DNA of 64,000 nucleotides, from assembly GCF_018991925.1 (NCBI RefSeq), contig NW_024736071.1:14201942-14265941 (forward strand). Direction: 5' to 3'. The translations under genes were made by a program, and so were the position numbers. Positions 11,956 through 23,689 of the stretch are shown one piece after another. The first letter of the stretch is position 1; the number at the start of each line of letters is the position of its first letter. Below the pieces are notes generated by a model. That model ran no database searches and was not told the DNA's origin. It saw only the letters and a program-made list of their open reading frames with translations. The stretch comes from Homarus americanus. Taxonomy: Eukaryota; Arthropoda; Malacostraca; Decapoda; Nephropidae.

Positions 11956-12599
11956 TGTAGTGGACGTCTCCCCTACAACTGCGTAGCCGCATGCCACCTG
12001 CTACGTCTTCCCTAGCAACCAAACGAGCGGCCCAGGGGGGGGCGTCACCAGATGCCACAGTATCCTAGCAACGGAGTCAAAAGACCGGGGTTTCCCACGG
12101 GTGACTCACGGCTGCTGTGTATATAAGCTCTGTCTCTCCATTGAGATTCATTCTGGCCTCTCTTCTTGAACACGCAACACCTCCTCCTCCGCCGCTGCCT
12201 GGCGGCCCTCGCTTCTCCTCCGCCTGCCTGGCGGTCCTCGCTCCCGCCGGCGAGCATGGCGACCCACCAGCTTTCATTCTCTGAGCGTCCTCACCAACCA
12301 GCTCTCTTATTCTGCTCTCGGTTCCTGAACACGCAACACCTCCTCCAAGCAAGCTCCTCGCTGTCCCGTTCTCATTCAACCTGGAGGCCAGCAACAGGCA
12401 ACATCTTCTCTAACGAAGCTCCTGCACATCTACCTCCTTCAACACGCTACCCACCGAACGTGTCTACTGAGCAGCTCCTCACCACACGGCACCTCCAGCA
12501 CCAGACTGTCTATCATATAACTTATATTATACAAGAAAACCACCTTAGAGTTTCCATCCATCCTGAGTGCTAGAAAACATTATATCACGAAACCCTACA
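11956..12599 (+). repeat. 3' LTR
   Basis: 644 bp with the same TGTAGTGG start and CCCTACA end as the 5' LTR. TATA box TATATAA at 12120-12126. The high identity to the 5' copy suggests recent insertion. Confidence 0.88.
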
Positions 12600-13888
12600 C
12601 TACCACTACTGTTGTTACTACCACTGTTGTTATTGATGTTACTACCAATGTTGGTGTTGTTACTGCCACTGTTGTTGCTACTGCCACCATTGTTGTTGTT
12701 ATTACCACAACTGTTGTTGTTACTACAACTGTTGTTGTTGTTACTACCACTGTTGATGTTGTTACTACTCTTGTTGTTCCTACCACTGTTGTTGTTGTTA
12801 CTGCCACTGTTGTTGTTGATACTACTACTGTTGTTGTTGATACTGCCACTGTTGTTGTTGTTGTTACTGCCACTGTTGTTGTTGATACTGCCACTGCTGT
12901 TGTTACTACTGTTGTTGTTCCTACCACTGTTGTTGTTATTACTGCCACTGTTGTTGTTATTACTGCCACTGTTGTTGTTGATACTGCCACTGTTGATGTT
13001 GTTACTACTCTTGTTGTTCCTACCACTGTTGTTGTTATTACTGCCACTGTTGTTGTTATTACTGCCACTGTTGTTGTTATTACTACCACTGTTGATGTTG
13101 TTACTACTCTTGTTGTTCCTACCACTGTTGTTGTTGTTCCTACCACTGTTGTTGTTATTACTGCCACTGTTGTTGTTATTACTACCACTGTTGATGTTGT
13201 TACTACTCTTGTTGTTCCTACCACTGTTGTTGTTGTTACTGCCACTGTTGTTGTTGATACTACTACTGTTGTTGTTGATACTGCCACTGTTGTTGTTGTT
13301 GTTACTGCCACTGTTGTTGTTGATACTACCACTGTTGATGTTGTTACTACTGTTGTTGTTCCTACCACTGTTGTTGTTATTACTGCCACTGTTGTTGTTA
13401 TTACTGCCACTGTTGTTGTTGATACTGCCACTGTTGTTGTTGTTACTGCCACTGCTGTTGTTGTTACTACCACTGTTGTTCTTGATACTGCCACTGTTGT
13501 TGTTGTTACTGCCACTGTTGTTGTTGATACTGCCACTGCTGTTGTTGATACTGCCACTGTTGTTGTTGATACTGCCACTGTTGTTGTTGATACTGCCACT
13601 ATTGTTGTTGTTGATACTGCCACTGTTGTTACTGTTACTGCCACTGTTGTTGTTGATACTGCCACTGCTGTTGTTGTTACTGCCACTGTTGTTACTGTTA
13701 CTGCCACTGTTGTTGTTGTTACTGCTACTGTTGTTGTTGATACTGCCACTGTTGTTGTTGTTACTGCCATTATTGTTGTTGTTGATACTGCCACTACTGT
13801 TGTTGTTACTGCCACTGTTGTTGTTGATACTGCCACTGTTGTTGTTGTTGTTACTACCACTGTTGTTGTTACTACCACTGTAGTTGTG
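12600..13888 (+). repeat. GTT-type minisatellite, 18-bp period
   Basis: About 1.3 kb built from ctgttgttgttactgcca-type 18-bp units with tac/gat/att variants. Because 18 is a multiple of three, several frames stay open on both strands for hundreds of codons and give Leu/Pro-, Thr/Val- or Asn/Ser-rich translations. I read these as repeat artefacts and not as genes. Confidence 0.9.
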
Positions 13889-13899
13889 TAATGATTGAT

Positions 13900-15105
13900 T
13901 ATCAGAACATAAGAACATAAGAACATAAGAAAATATGGAGTCTGCAATAGGCCGGTTGGCCTGTGCATGGCAGCTCCTGTCGAGAGTTACTACCACTCTC
14001 TATCATCCATGAATCTATCCAGCCTCCTTTTGAAACTTTCCAGTGTTCCAGCACTTAATACAAAGTTGCTAAGCTGTTCCACTCGCCCACCACCCTATTT
14101 GTGAACCAGTTCCTTCCTATCTCCCTCCTAAACCTAAACTTATCCAACTTAAATCCGTTGCTCCGAGTCCTATCTTGCTCGGATATTAAAAGAACTTTAT
14201 CTATTTCCCCTTTATTGATTCCTTTCACCCACTTAAATACTTCTATCATATCTCCCCGCACTCTTCGTCTTTCTAGGGAATGCATGTTTAGTTTCTTTAA
14301 CTTATCCTGTTATGGAAGGTTTCTAAGTCCCGGATTCATTTTCGTCATTCTTCGCTGCACCGACTCTAGTGAATTGATATCCATTCTATAATAAGGGCAC
14401 CAGAACTGAACCGCATAATCGAGGTGCGGCCTGACTAGCGCAAGATATAGTTGCAATAAGACCTCTGCACTCTTATTACTTACACTTCTAGATATAAAAC
14501 CCAATACTCTGTTTGCTTTATTTTGAACCTTATCGCACTGTTTTCTAGGCCGTAGGTCCGGGCTTACAAGTACCCCTAGGTTTCTTTCGCAAGTCGACTT
14601 CTCTAGGTTGATGTTGTTAAGGCTGTATACATTGACAGTATTTGTTCTTCCAATATTAAGTACCCTGCACTTGCTGGTGTTGAATTTCATTTGCCATTTT
14701 TCAGACCACCCCTGCAGTTTATTTAGATCCTCCTGTAATGCATTTGCATCCTGCCCTGAATTAATCTGCCGCCCTATTTTGGTGTCATCCGCAAACTTGC
14801 TTATGTCACTGCTGATCCCAGTATCTAGATCGTTTATGTAGATTATGCACAAGAGTGGGCCTAGTGCTGACCCCTGGGGAACCCCACTGGTTACACGGCC
14901 CCACTCAGATTTAACACCATCTACGCTGGCCCTCTGCGTTCTATCGGTGAGCCATGAGTTTATCCAATTTAAAACTTTCCCCTCGATACCATGAGCCTTA
15001 ATTTTTCTCAGAAGCCTCTGATGCGATACTCTGTCAAATGCTTTGCTAAAGTCTAAGTAAATAACATCGTAATTTTCGTCATTATCTACTACCTCGAACA
15101 AACGC
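13900..15105 (-). mobile_element. 5'-truncated CR1/Jockey-group LINE
   Basis: The minus strand encodes RT from its motif A region to the C-terminus and then a 3' tail. The tail is made of 8-bp units (agaacata on +) at about 13906-13930, a short-repeat 3' end like that of CR1-type LINEs. The 5' end is truncated within RT at about 15090-15110, where gag-like sequence begins. The start of the flanking GTT array lies immediately to the left. Confidence 0.82.
14055..15100 (-). pseudogene. LINE reverse transcriptase, partial
   Basis: In order on the minus strand: DVIYLDFSKAFDRVSHQRLL (motif A, catalytic D), GRVTSGVPQGSALGPLL (motif B), ISKFADDTKIGR (motif C, FADD in place of YADD), KWQMKFNTSKCRVLNIGR (motif D), ERNLGVLVSPDL, and a thumb/C-terminal region (SKSAEVLLQLYLALVRPHLDYAVQFW-type). 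One frame is open for 281 codons at 14310-15155; a shift then leads into RGDMIEVFKWVKGINKG and NWFTNRVVGEWNSL at 14055-14285. The endonuclease and N-terminal RT are missing. It is a 5'-truncated, frameshifted copy. Confidence 0.85.
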
Positions 15106-15624
15106 TTTCTTATCATAATCTTCAGTAATATGGACATTGCGCATAGTATCTTCACAAGCCCTCAAGAATTGCGTTATCCTGTAATTGCCTTGTCCCGTAA
15201 AATCACGAACCTGATCCCCACGTGGTATCACGTGAACAACATTCGTGGGATAAGTCGACGTGTTATTGTTAGAAGCAGCCATGCCAACAAACTTACTCCT
15301 AACTGAAGGATCTGTCAATGGGGGAGGTAATGCTAATGTATCTGACACACTGTAACCTGGGAGAGGAGGAATAACCTGTGTATAATCAGGCGAGGTACTA
15401 TACTGTTTACCTGATCGTACGATTCGACGGTTTAAGTCGTCAAATGAATGGTCTATTATATGCTTACTACTTTTGACAGAACTGTCAAACTGCGTCTGCG
15501 CCTGTGTTTCGGGCTCATCTACTGAAGTAGCAACATTAACGTTATCACCTACACATGAATCGTCAACATAACGCTCCGTCAAATCAGCAATGTCCCAAGA
15601 CGATGACTTTAAAAACCTATCCAT
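15105..15624 (-). pseudogene. Retrotransposon gag fragment
   Basis: A minus-strand frame starts at 15624 (MDRFLKSSSWDIADL) and runs to about 15105. Its end, VRDFTGQGNYRITQFLRACE and then DYDKKAF, resembles the start of the capsid-like domain of LTR-retrotransposon Gag proteins, in which a short glycine-rich turn precedes a helix with an F/L..C pattern. The rest of gag and all of pol are absent because the LINE sequence begins here. The first 100 residues have no recognised domain. The family is not assigned. Confidence 0.55.
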
Positions 15625-15635
15625 TAAGCGCCTAT

Positions 15636-15808
15636 TGGGTTACACAAATAACAATACTCTTGCCTCTCATTTACAGTAAACTGATATTAAATACTAGAAA
15701 ATATATTAAGTCAGTTTATATGAAAATAAGTAAGGCACTTATAACAATTGATATAACTTACACAATGTCCTATCAGTGTGAAGTTATGTCACAAACATGT
15801 AAATGTGT

Positions 15809-15905
<97 letters not shown>

Positions 15906-16380
15906 GTACGACTAAATACCTAGTTACTGAGTTAGTCGTCTTCATAGAAAACACGATCCGTCTGCTCACTGGCTGCTCCTCACAGATGGCCCAAAGTCAA
16001 TGCGAGTATGAGTGGGCCACTTGCTGCCGCACTGTCTGGTACTGTCTTGTTTGCGTAGCAACCAATGATGCTCCAAGATGGTGACAGTGAGTCCACTTCA
16101 CGCTGGGAAGTCCACTATCCACCAAGGTGATGACTGCTGCTCACTGACGAGATGCTGGTCCTCCTGTGTGCCAAACCGTCAGAAATCCTGTACTTATAGG
16201 AATCGCTGAGGGCACCGGATGATTGGACAATCTTCAGTCACGACAGCCAAAACAGTCTTTTTAAACAATGGTGAAAGGTCCCTTGTTGCTAAACCTTGAA
16301 ATCTGTAGCTATGTGACAACACTGTAAGCACTGGGCAAAGGAAGCTGAATGCTGAGTACGGAATATTCTTCGCCCCTACA
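15636..16380 (-). mobile_element. Putative 5' LTR of the gag element
   Basis: Read on the minus strand, this interval begins TGTAGGGGCGAAG at 16380, has a TATA-like TATAAGTACAGG near 16180-16192, and ends in CA at 15636, about 12 bp before the gag start codon. That order fits a 5' LTR followed by a short leader. An (AT)n array at 15812-15902 lies inside it. No second LTR or target duplication was found, so the boundaries are tentative. Confidence 0.35.
15812..15902. repeat. (AT)n microsatellite
   Basis: About 45 uninterrupted AT dinucleotides. Confidence 0.97.
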
Positions 16381-17080
16381 CCTCGTTGCCATACAGGGGT
16401 GTTGCCAACCTTCCTTAAGATATAAAGTCATCAATAACTCAGAATCGGTCATTGGAAATAATTCTGCACACCTCTTTGGATGACAGAATGAAGGTCACTC
16501 AACTATAATGTCTCACTACAGGATATATCACTACACTTGGATATTTCATATAACATGTCACTGTTTTTTGTTTTCTTGTTTAGTAAACCATTGATGACTT
16601 GTTATGTCTGTACTGATTTCAAAATTCGAAACCACTCGCTGCCAACTTTATGTTCTAGCCGGTTAACTGCTAATTCTGTCTAGGTTAATGAGGCAGGAAC
16701 ATTTATATTATATTGGGGTTTAGTAGCGAAACCCAATTGTCTGTTATCCTTTTATTTAGGAACTATTGAGGATACAGTTCCAAAGTGTAATTCAACCGTA
16801 ACTTATCACTGTAACTATGAGTGTTAAGAGAAGGACGGAGGCTATTTAAATAGACCTGCTAAATACTTTCGATCTGTGTGAGGGGTTGAGTAACTATGCC
16901 GCAGGGCATCGGCTTCTTAATGCTGACCTAAACAGTCACTGGCCGCACCTCAAGGAACCTGCCAATCATGTGATATGAACATGTCACCTCATAGCCAATG
17001 GAAAGTTACAGGGGGTGATAGAGTATATAAATCAAGTGTAATTAACCCATTAATATAATGCTTCTGTTTATGAGACAGGG
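16381..17080. other. Intergenic stretch, no gene seen
   Basis: Unique-looking AT-rich sequence with stops in all frames. Confidence 0.4.
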
Positions 17081-17084
17081 GCTA

Positions 17085-18145
17085 TTACACCACCACTGTT
17101 GTTTGTAGTACCACCACTGTTCTTGTTAGTGCCACCACTGTTGTTGTTAGTGCCACCACTGTTATTGTTATCACCAGTGTTTCTGCTAGTACCACCACTG
17201 TTCTTGTTAGTGCCACCACTGTTGTTGTTAGTGCCACCACTGTTATTGTTATCACCAGTGTTTCTGCTAGTACCACCACTGTTGTTGTTAGTACCGCCAC
17301 TGTTATTGTTATCACCAATGTTTCTGTGAGTACCACCACTATTCTTAGTACTGCTGGTATTGTTACAACCATTGTTGTTAGTACCACCACTGTTATTGTT
17401 AGTACCACCATTGTTTTTGTTAGTACCACCACTGCTATTGTTAGTACCACCACTGTTTTTGTTAGTACCACCACTGTTTTTGTTAGTACCACCACTGTTG
17501 TTTTAAGTACCACCACTGTTGTTGTTAGTTTCACTATTGCTGTTGTTAGTACCACCACTGTTGTTAGTACCACCACTGTTTTTGTTATTACCACCACTGT
17601 TGTTGTTATTAGCATCACTGTTGTTGTTAGTACCACCACAGTTGTTGTTAGTACCAACACTGTTGTTGTTAGTACCACCACTGTTGTTGTTAGTACCACC
17701 ACTGTTGTTGTTAGTGCTACCACTGTTGTTGTTAGTACCACCACTGTTGTTGTTAGTACCACCACTGTTGTTGTTAGTACCACCACTATTGTTGTTAGTA
17801 CCACCACTGCTGTTGTTAGTACCCCCACTGCTGTTGTTAGTAGCATCACTGCTGTTGATAGTGCCACGACTGTTGATGTTAGTACCACCACTGTTGTTGT
17901 TAGTACCACAACTGTTGTTGTTGTTATAGCCACTTAGTGTTGTTAGTACTGTCACTACTGCTCTTGTTAGTACCGCCAGTGTTGGTGTCACTGGTCTTGT
18001 TCCTACCATCAATATTGTTGTCGGTACCACCAATTTTGTTGTTAGTACCACCACGTTTGTTGTTGTTAGTACCACCATTGTTGCTGTTGTTGTCAGCACC
18101 ACCACTGTTGTTACTACCACCACCACTGTTGTTATTAGAATGATT
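17085..18145 (+). repeat. 21-bp minisatellite (ctgttgttgttagtaccacca)
   Basis: About 50 imperfect copies of a 21-bp unit related in composition to the 12.6-13.9 kb array but with gttagtaccacca in place of gttactgcca. All open frames here are repeat artefacts because 21 is a multiple of three. Confidence 0.9.
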
Positions 18146-18149
18146 TGTT

Positions 18150-21100
18150 GTTAGTGCTACTTTTCTTGATATTACTATTGTAACTTTTGCTTAAGACAAA
18201 TATCACTGATTCGTGTACAAGTGTCCACGTGTTACTGAAGAACCACATACTCTGTAATTATTTCTGTCTCCAAAATACACATACAGTATATCATTATCTC
18301 AGGGTGACAGGAGTTATATTCTAAATGCAAGCGAGTCTGTGCATTGATTTATGACCCATTTTCTTTGATAAAACTCCCGCGAAATTTTAGAGGAGCTGGG
18401 GACGAGCTTATTTTCCGAAGCCCCGCCTTTCCTTCCCTAAGCCCCGCCCCCAGTGGTCAGTGTTGTCTACCTCAGTGATAGACATCACAGACAATATCAC
18501 TTCTCTGTGACTCTTGGATGGCACAGGGACATAATACTATGTAGATATGTACTCAGCCTTTGAAATGCTGAGCGACCTTACACGACATAATACTTTACGA
18601 AAATAAAATATCTACAATGAATTTATTGTGATAATTTGTGAATAGAGGGGGGGTTGCCATGACATCACGACTCACGAGGGTTTGTTTACAAATCTTTGTT
18701 TACGGCCAACACATCCTCACGTGTGCCAAGGTGCATGCTAGTCACTATTTAATATTGGTACCATGGGCAATTCGAGCAGGTAGCAACTGACTACAACCTA
18801 AGGAAAATTAGTTAGTCTGAATATATACAGGGGTAGATCTGTTAGTACACGTGTACAGTTCACCATTAGCTGCTGTACCAAGAACTAAGTTCTGGCCTGG
18901 CACGACTTTGTACTGTTATATCTCTCATTACAACCAAATGAAAAGTAGTAACGCCAAGGAATTTTAAGTATTAAAAAAGCAACATAAGGCAATTAGCTTT
19001 TTGTAAGTTACAGCTTAGAGTAGAACGAACTCAAAATGATCGTGGGTACTTTATATAAGCCAATTGAAAATTATCGACCAGTAATACATGGTATAAAGCT
19101 TACAGAAATTATACTCAGAAGTATATAGTTTGAAGCCTTTAGAGCTCGTAAACAAAAGTAAGTTTATCTTCTATAACGCATATTAAAAATTAAATAATTT
19201 AAGCCAGTCAAACTCATAACCACATGTTGGTAAAATATATATAATTGATGGACTAACCCAAGAAAACATAGGCGATGGAAGTCTTACTGACAAATTTCAC
19301 AGTACAGCCAAGGATCACGTATAATCTGTAACTTGTTCAAGTGACCAATTTTTAATGTTTGTGTGTTAAGGCGCCGCCATTTTTATGAGCACAGCTGACC
19401 ACTACAACAATTGATATGATTTTATCACCGTCCGATCAGTTATCAAATGTATCTGTCGCTCACAAGGTCAGGTAAAAACGATGTTGTCGCTCACTCAGAG
19501 GAAGAGTTATGGAATCATTAAGTTTTAGAAGATTTCTGTAGCCATAAGTTAATTTCTTAAAATCTTTCTAAATAATTTAATTACGTATATTACGTCAAAT
19601 AAACATGGTATACAATGTCCTGCTCCCAACAGCCGGCAATTCCGGTTTTTTGTAGCTGTGTAAGTGAGACCAGGCAGTGCTGGACAAGCCAAAGCATCTC
19701 ACAGTTATTGTGGTTGTTGACAACTCGCTTGGGTCGTTGTGAAGCTGTTTCTCTGCTCTACTGCTGAAGTTTTATAACTCTTTACAGTCTTACGTCTCTT
19801 AAATCAACCATGACTAGTCCTTTAAAAAGTAAGTCTTCCACCATCTAAAAGGCTCTTAGATTATTACATTATTTTATTATCCCCTACAACTACACGGTCT
19901 CATGACAACATTTATTTGTGACTGAAACCTTAACTTAATTGTATATATAATAAATAACAGACACATTAGTGAACGGTGTTTTCTGAAGTCATTAGGGTTT
20001 TCAAGTGTCACCAGAAGGTAAAACCTAAAAAACTTTATGTTTTCACCAGAGTTAAGCTGCTTAAGTTATATGATCTTTCGTGTAAAAATACCTTAAGAAA
20101 AACCACCTTTCAACGCAAGAGAAGAAGAAAAAATCTATTGATATGGAAAAAATGAGGTCATCACTGAAAGTTACTGAAGGTCATCACTGCAGTGTCAGTA
20201 TTATTCTATTTCATTATTAGTATTATTATTGTTATTAAAGAAGCTACAGGCTGTAAGGTAAAGTAGGTAGTCGGCAGCTATCAAACAGGGAGGGAAGATA
20301 ATGGGAGCATAATGTAGTCTAATGGTAGACCCTGCTGCTATATGGCGTCACGAAAATTGTGACCAAGTCCCAGGTTGCTGATCTGACTTTCTGCCTCATC
20401 TACACACAATTGCTGGGTCTCAATTGTCTTTCTTATTTTGACAACACCTGTATGACATACATATCGTTTCTTACTCTTGATCTGTTTTGTTATTTTTTTC
20501 CATGATTGTATTTATTTATGGTACAAGCTTTTTTTCGCTCGCCAGGACCCGATGTGGGTCGGTGACCTGTCCCCAGGTGGGCTAATCCACACTAACAAAA
20601 ATTCGACTGGCCCCGAAAATCATAAACAGTGGATAAAAATGACAACTGAATCCTGCAATTTTATCTAGTGTTGATAATGATCATGACCTATTATTAATTA
20701 ATTCTTGTGAGTTAGAAAATTAATTAAACCTTTGATGTGTTGAATAACAAAGACCTAGAAGATCTTAATTAATTAAATATTCGAGTTAAAAATTATAGGA
20801 AACACAGCAGTGGAAAGCTATAATACATACAGATTATAGATGAAAAACTGAGCTGGAAAGTGCACGACAGTCACCATCATCAAATCTTCCACCTGATCGC
20901 CTTTACTTTCTTCGTCGTCTCAAGACCGCTGGACACTTGCGTCTGACCCCATGACAATACGCACAACCTTTATACTTTCTTCATACCCTAATAACCTCTT
21001 TTTTGGTAGACTTTTGTTATACTGTTCTGATATATTCGTGGTGGAGATGTCTTTGACGGCACCTGTCTGTCTATCTGGCTGTCTGTGTATCTTACCAGGT

Positions 21101-21220
21101 ACCCAGGACGAGTGCAATAAAAAATATCATGAACGGTATAAATGAAAATGAATAGGGGTGCCTTAGAAAAATATGAGAGAGCCTGTTCTGTTCAGTTAAT
21201 ACAGATAGTATAAGGTCAAC
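18150..21220. other. 3-kb intergenic stretch, no gene recognised
   Basis: AT-rich with short GC-richer patches near 18370-18470 (aagccccgcc repeated twice) and 20530-20610. No coding exon, RNA gene or TE protein was recognised. Confidence 0.4.
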
Positions 21221-21224
21221 TTGG

Positions 21225-21990
21225 AGGTCAAAGGGTGACGATCAAAGTAACAATAGAGGTCAAAGTTCATGGCAATGATAGAGATCAAAGTTCAAGGTAG
21301 CGATAGAGGTCAAAGTTCAAGGTGACGATAGACATTAAAGTTCATGGCAGTGATAGAGATCAAAGTTCAAGGTGATGGTAGAGGTCAAAGTTCAAGGTGA
21401 CGATAGAGGTAAAAGTTCAAGGCGACGATAGAGGTAAAAGTTCAAGGTGGCGATACAGGTCAAAGTTCAAGATAACGATAGAGGTAAACATTCAAGGTCG
21501 CGATAGAGGTCAAAGTTCAAGGCGACGACAGAAGTCAAAGTTCAAGGTCGCGAGAGAGTTCAAAGTTCAAGGTGCGATAGAGGTCAAAGTTCATGGTGCG
21601 ATAGGGGTCAGAGTTCAAGGTGCGATAAAGGTCAAAGTTCAAGGTGGCAATAGAGGTCAAAGTTCAAGGTGCGATAGAGGTCAAAGTTCAAGGTGGCGAT
21701 AGAGGTCAAAGTTCAAGGTGGCAATAGAGCTCAAAGTATAAAGTAAAGATACAGGTCAAAGTTCAAGGTAACGGTAAAGGTCAAAGTTCAAGGTGGCAAA
21801 AAAGCTCAAAGTATAAAGTAAAGATACAGGTCAAAGTTCAAGGTAACGGTAGAGGTCAAAGTTCAAGGTGGCAATAGAGCTCAAAGTATAAAGTAAAGAT
21901 ACAAGCCAAAGTTCAAGGTGATGATAGAGGTCAAAGTTCAAGGTGGTGATTGAGGTCAAAGTTTAAATTACCGATACAGGTTAAAGTTCA
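21225..21990 (+). repeat. 25-bp minisatellite (aggtcaaagttcaaggt)
   Basis: About 30 copies of a roughly 25-bp unit containing gaggtcaaagttcaaggt plus a variable ggcgata/gacgata part. A derived variant with ctcaaagtataaagtaaaga recurs three times at about 21729, 21792 and 21880. Confidence 0.9.
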
Positions 21991-22041
21991 TTGTCACATG
22001 ATGGGGTGAGAAAGGAAGGTGGTTTACTGCCACGTGTTTCC

Positions 22042-22508
22042 TGATTTTGTGATGTATTAACTGGTGTTGTGATGTATTAACTGGTGTTGTGATGTTTTAA
22101 CTGGTGTTGTGATGTGTTAACTGGTGTTGTGATGTATTAACTGGTGTTGTGATGTATTAACTGGTGTTGTGATGTTTTAACTGGTGTTGTGATGTGTTAA
22201 CTGGTGTTGTGATGTGTTAACTGGTGTTGTGATGTGTTAACTGGTGTTGTGATGTGTTAACTGGTGTTGTGTTGTTATAACTGGTGTTGTGATGTGTTAA
22301 CTGGTGTTGTGATGTGTTAACTGGTGTTGTGATGTGTTAACTGGTGTTGTGATGTGTTAACTGGTGTTGTGATGTGTTAACTGGTGTTGTGATGTGTTAA
22401 CTGGTGTTGTGATGTGTTAACTGGTGTTGTGATGTGTTAACTGGTGTTGTGTTGTTTTAACTGGTGTTGTGATGTGTTAACTGGTGTTGTGATGTGTTAA
22501 CTGGTGTT
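22042..22508 (+). repeat. 20-bp minisatellite (ctggtgttgtgatgtgttaa)
   Basis: About 23 copies of an exact 20-bp unit. The variable half is gatgtattaa, gatgtattaa, gatgttttaa, gatgtgttaa in units 1-4 and repeats in the same order in units 5-8. Two gttgtt variants at 22271 and 22451 are 180 bp apart. Confidence 0.95.
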
Positions 22509-22980
22509 TTATGTGTTATCTTTGGCATCATGTGTTTTATGGTGTTGCCATATTGTCATCTAGTGTCAAAACTGTTATTTCTATGTGTTATTAGTGTTAT
22601 CGTGTTATATAATATTTCCGCGTTATCTTGGAGTTATCATTTGTTATATAATTGATGTTATCGTGTTATATAATATTTCCACGTCATCTTGGAGTTATTA
22701 TGTGTTATATAATTGGTGTTATTGTGTGATGTATGTCTTCGTGTAAATATTGTAGGCGTAAGACGTTCATTGTATGATATTGTATTACGGGATTTTAGTC
22801 GTTTGGCCCTGATTTTCCAGCGTTTATTTAGTAAAATCTTTTATAGAGATTTGGTTATTCGTGTATTTTCCTTATCTTTACAGTGATATGTTTATTACTT
22901 TTGTTTTGTATTTTCTTAAAGCAATTTTCCCCCTTTTCTTCTACCTTTTTCTATTCCTTGCGTTATATTTATGTACTGTA

Positions 22981-23050
<70 letters not shown>

Positions 23051-23164
23051 GGAAATAAATTGATTATTTGTCTTTATTCAAGACATCTTCAGGAGTTGCT
23101 CTGAAGATGTCTTAAAAGACGAAAACTAAAAGTATCCGTTGTTTCCATTTTCTGTGTTCTATCA

Positions 23165-23211
<47 letters not shown>

Positions 23212-23225
23212 GTATATATATATAT
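22981..23225. repeat. Two (AT)n arrays flanking a hairpin unit
   Basis: (AT)n at 22981-23044 and again at about 23167-23225 bracket a 120-bp segment. That segment has perfect nested inverted repeats: aaaatggaaa at 23046-23055 with its complement at 23142-23151, and aagacatcttca at 23080-23091 with its complement at 23102-23113. Confidence 0.9.
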
Positions 23226-23339
23226 ATTTATATATTTATTTATTTATTTTTTCTTCTATACTATCAATCATTCTCCGGTAAAGTGGTGGGTTTATTATGT
23301 GTGTGTGTGTGTGAAGAAAAAACAACAACTCTCCGTTCC

Positions 23340-23668
23340 TTGTTACCTCATTTCCTTCATCCCACCTCATTCCCTTCGTCATTTTTTCTTTCTTCTTTCC
23401 TTTCTTTTCTTCCTCTTCCTTCCTTCCTTCCTTCTTTCTTTCTTTCTTCCATCCCTCTCTTCATTTCCTCCCTCCTTCCTCTCTTTCTTCCCTTCCTTCT
23501 TCCTCTCTTCCTTCCCTTCCTCCTATTTCCTCTCTTTTTTTCCTTATCCTTTTTCTTCCTTCCTGCCTTCCTCTCTTCCCAATATCTCCCTTCTTCTTCC
23601 TTTCATTTCTCACTCCATCCTTCCCTCTCTCTCTCCTCTCTTCCTGCCTTCCTCCCTCCCTCACTGTC
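23340..23668 (+). repeat. Pyrimidine-strand CTTCC-rich block
   Basis: About 330 bp of almost pure C/T in tttcttcc and cttcctcc units. Open frames through it are composition artefacts. Confidence 0.9.
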
Positions 23669-23689
23669 GGAAAGAAAGAAAAGGGTAGC

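Larger units (their letters stand above)
10445..12599 (+). mobile_element. Complete short LTR retrotransposon, non-autonomous
   Basis: Two LTRs (10445-11113 and 11956-12599) flank an 842-bp internal region. The 4-bp direct repeat CTAC lies at 10441-10444 and 12600-12603. A candidate primer binding site (tggtgacccccggag) lies at 11116-11130, two bases after the 5' LTR, and a polypurine tract (ggagggaagggggag) at 11938-11952, just before the 3' LTR. The internal region has no protease, RT, RNase H or integrase motifs, so mobility would need proteins from another element. Size and content fit a TRIM/LARD-type element; the parent superfamily is unknown. Confidence 0.88.

Noticed and set aside
12567..13883. 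438-codon Leu/Pro frame on the + strand
   Set aside because: Same repeat read in another frame; no domain or splice evidence.
12545..13996. 483-codon Asn/Ser/Gly-rich minus-strand open frame
   Set aside because: It follows an 18-bp repeat and runs on into LINE tail sequence; all frames are open because the period is a multiple of three.
17085..18143. Several 130-280-codon Thr/Val, Leu/Pro and Asn/Ser frames
   Set aside because: Products of the 21-bp minisatellite.
22042..22508. Regular repeats as a possible CRISPR array
   Set aside because: 20-bp units abut without spacers.
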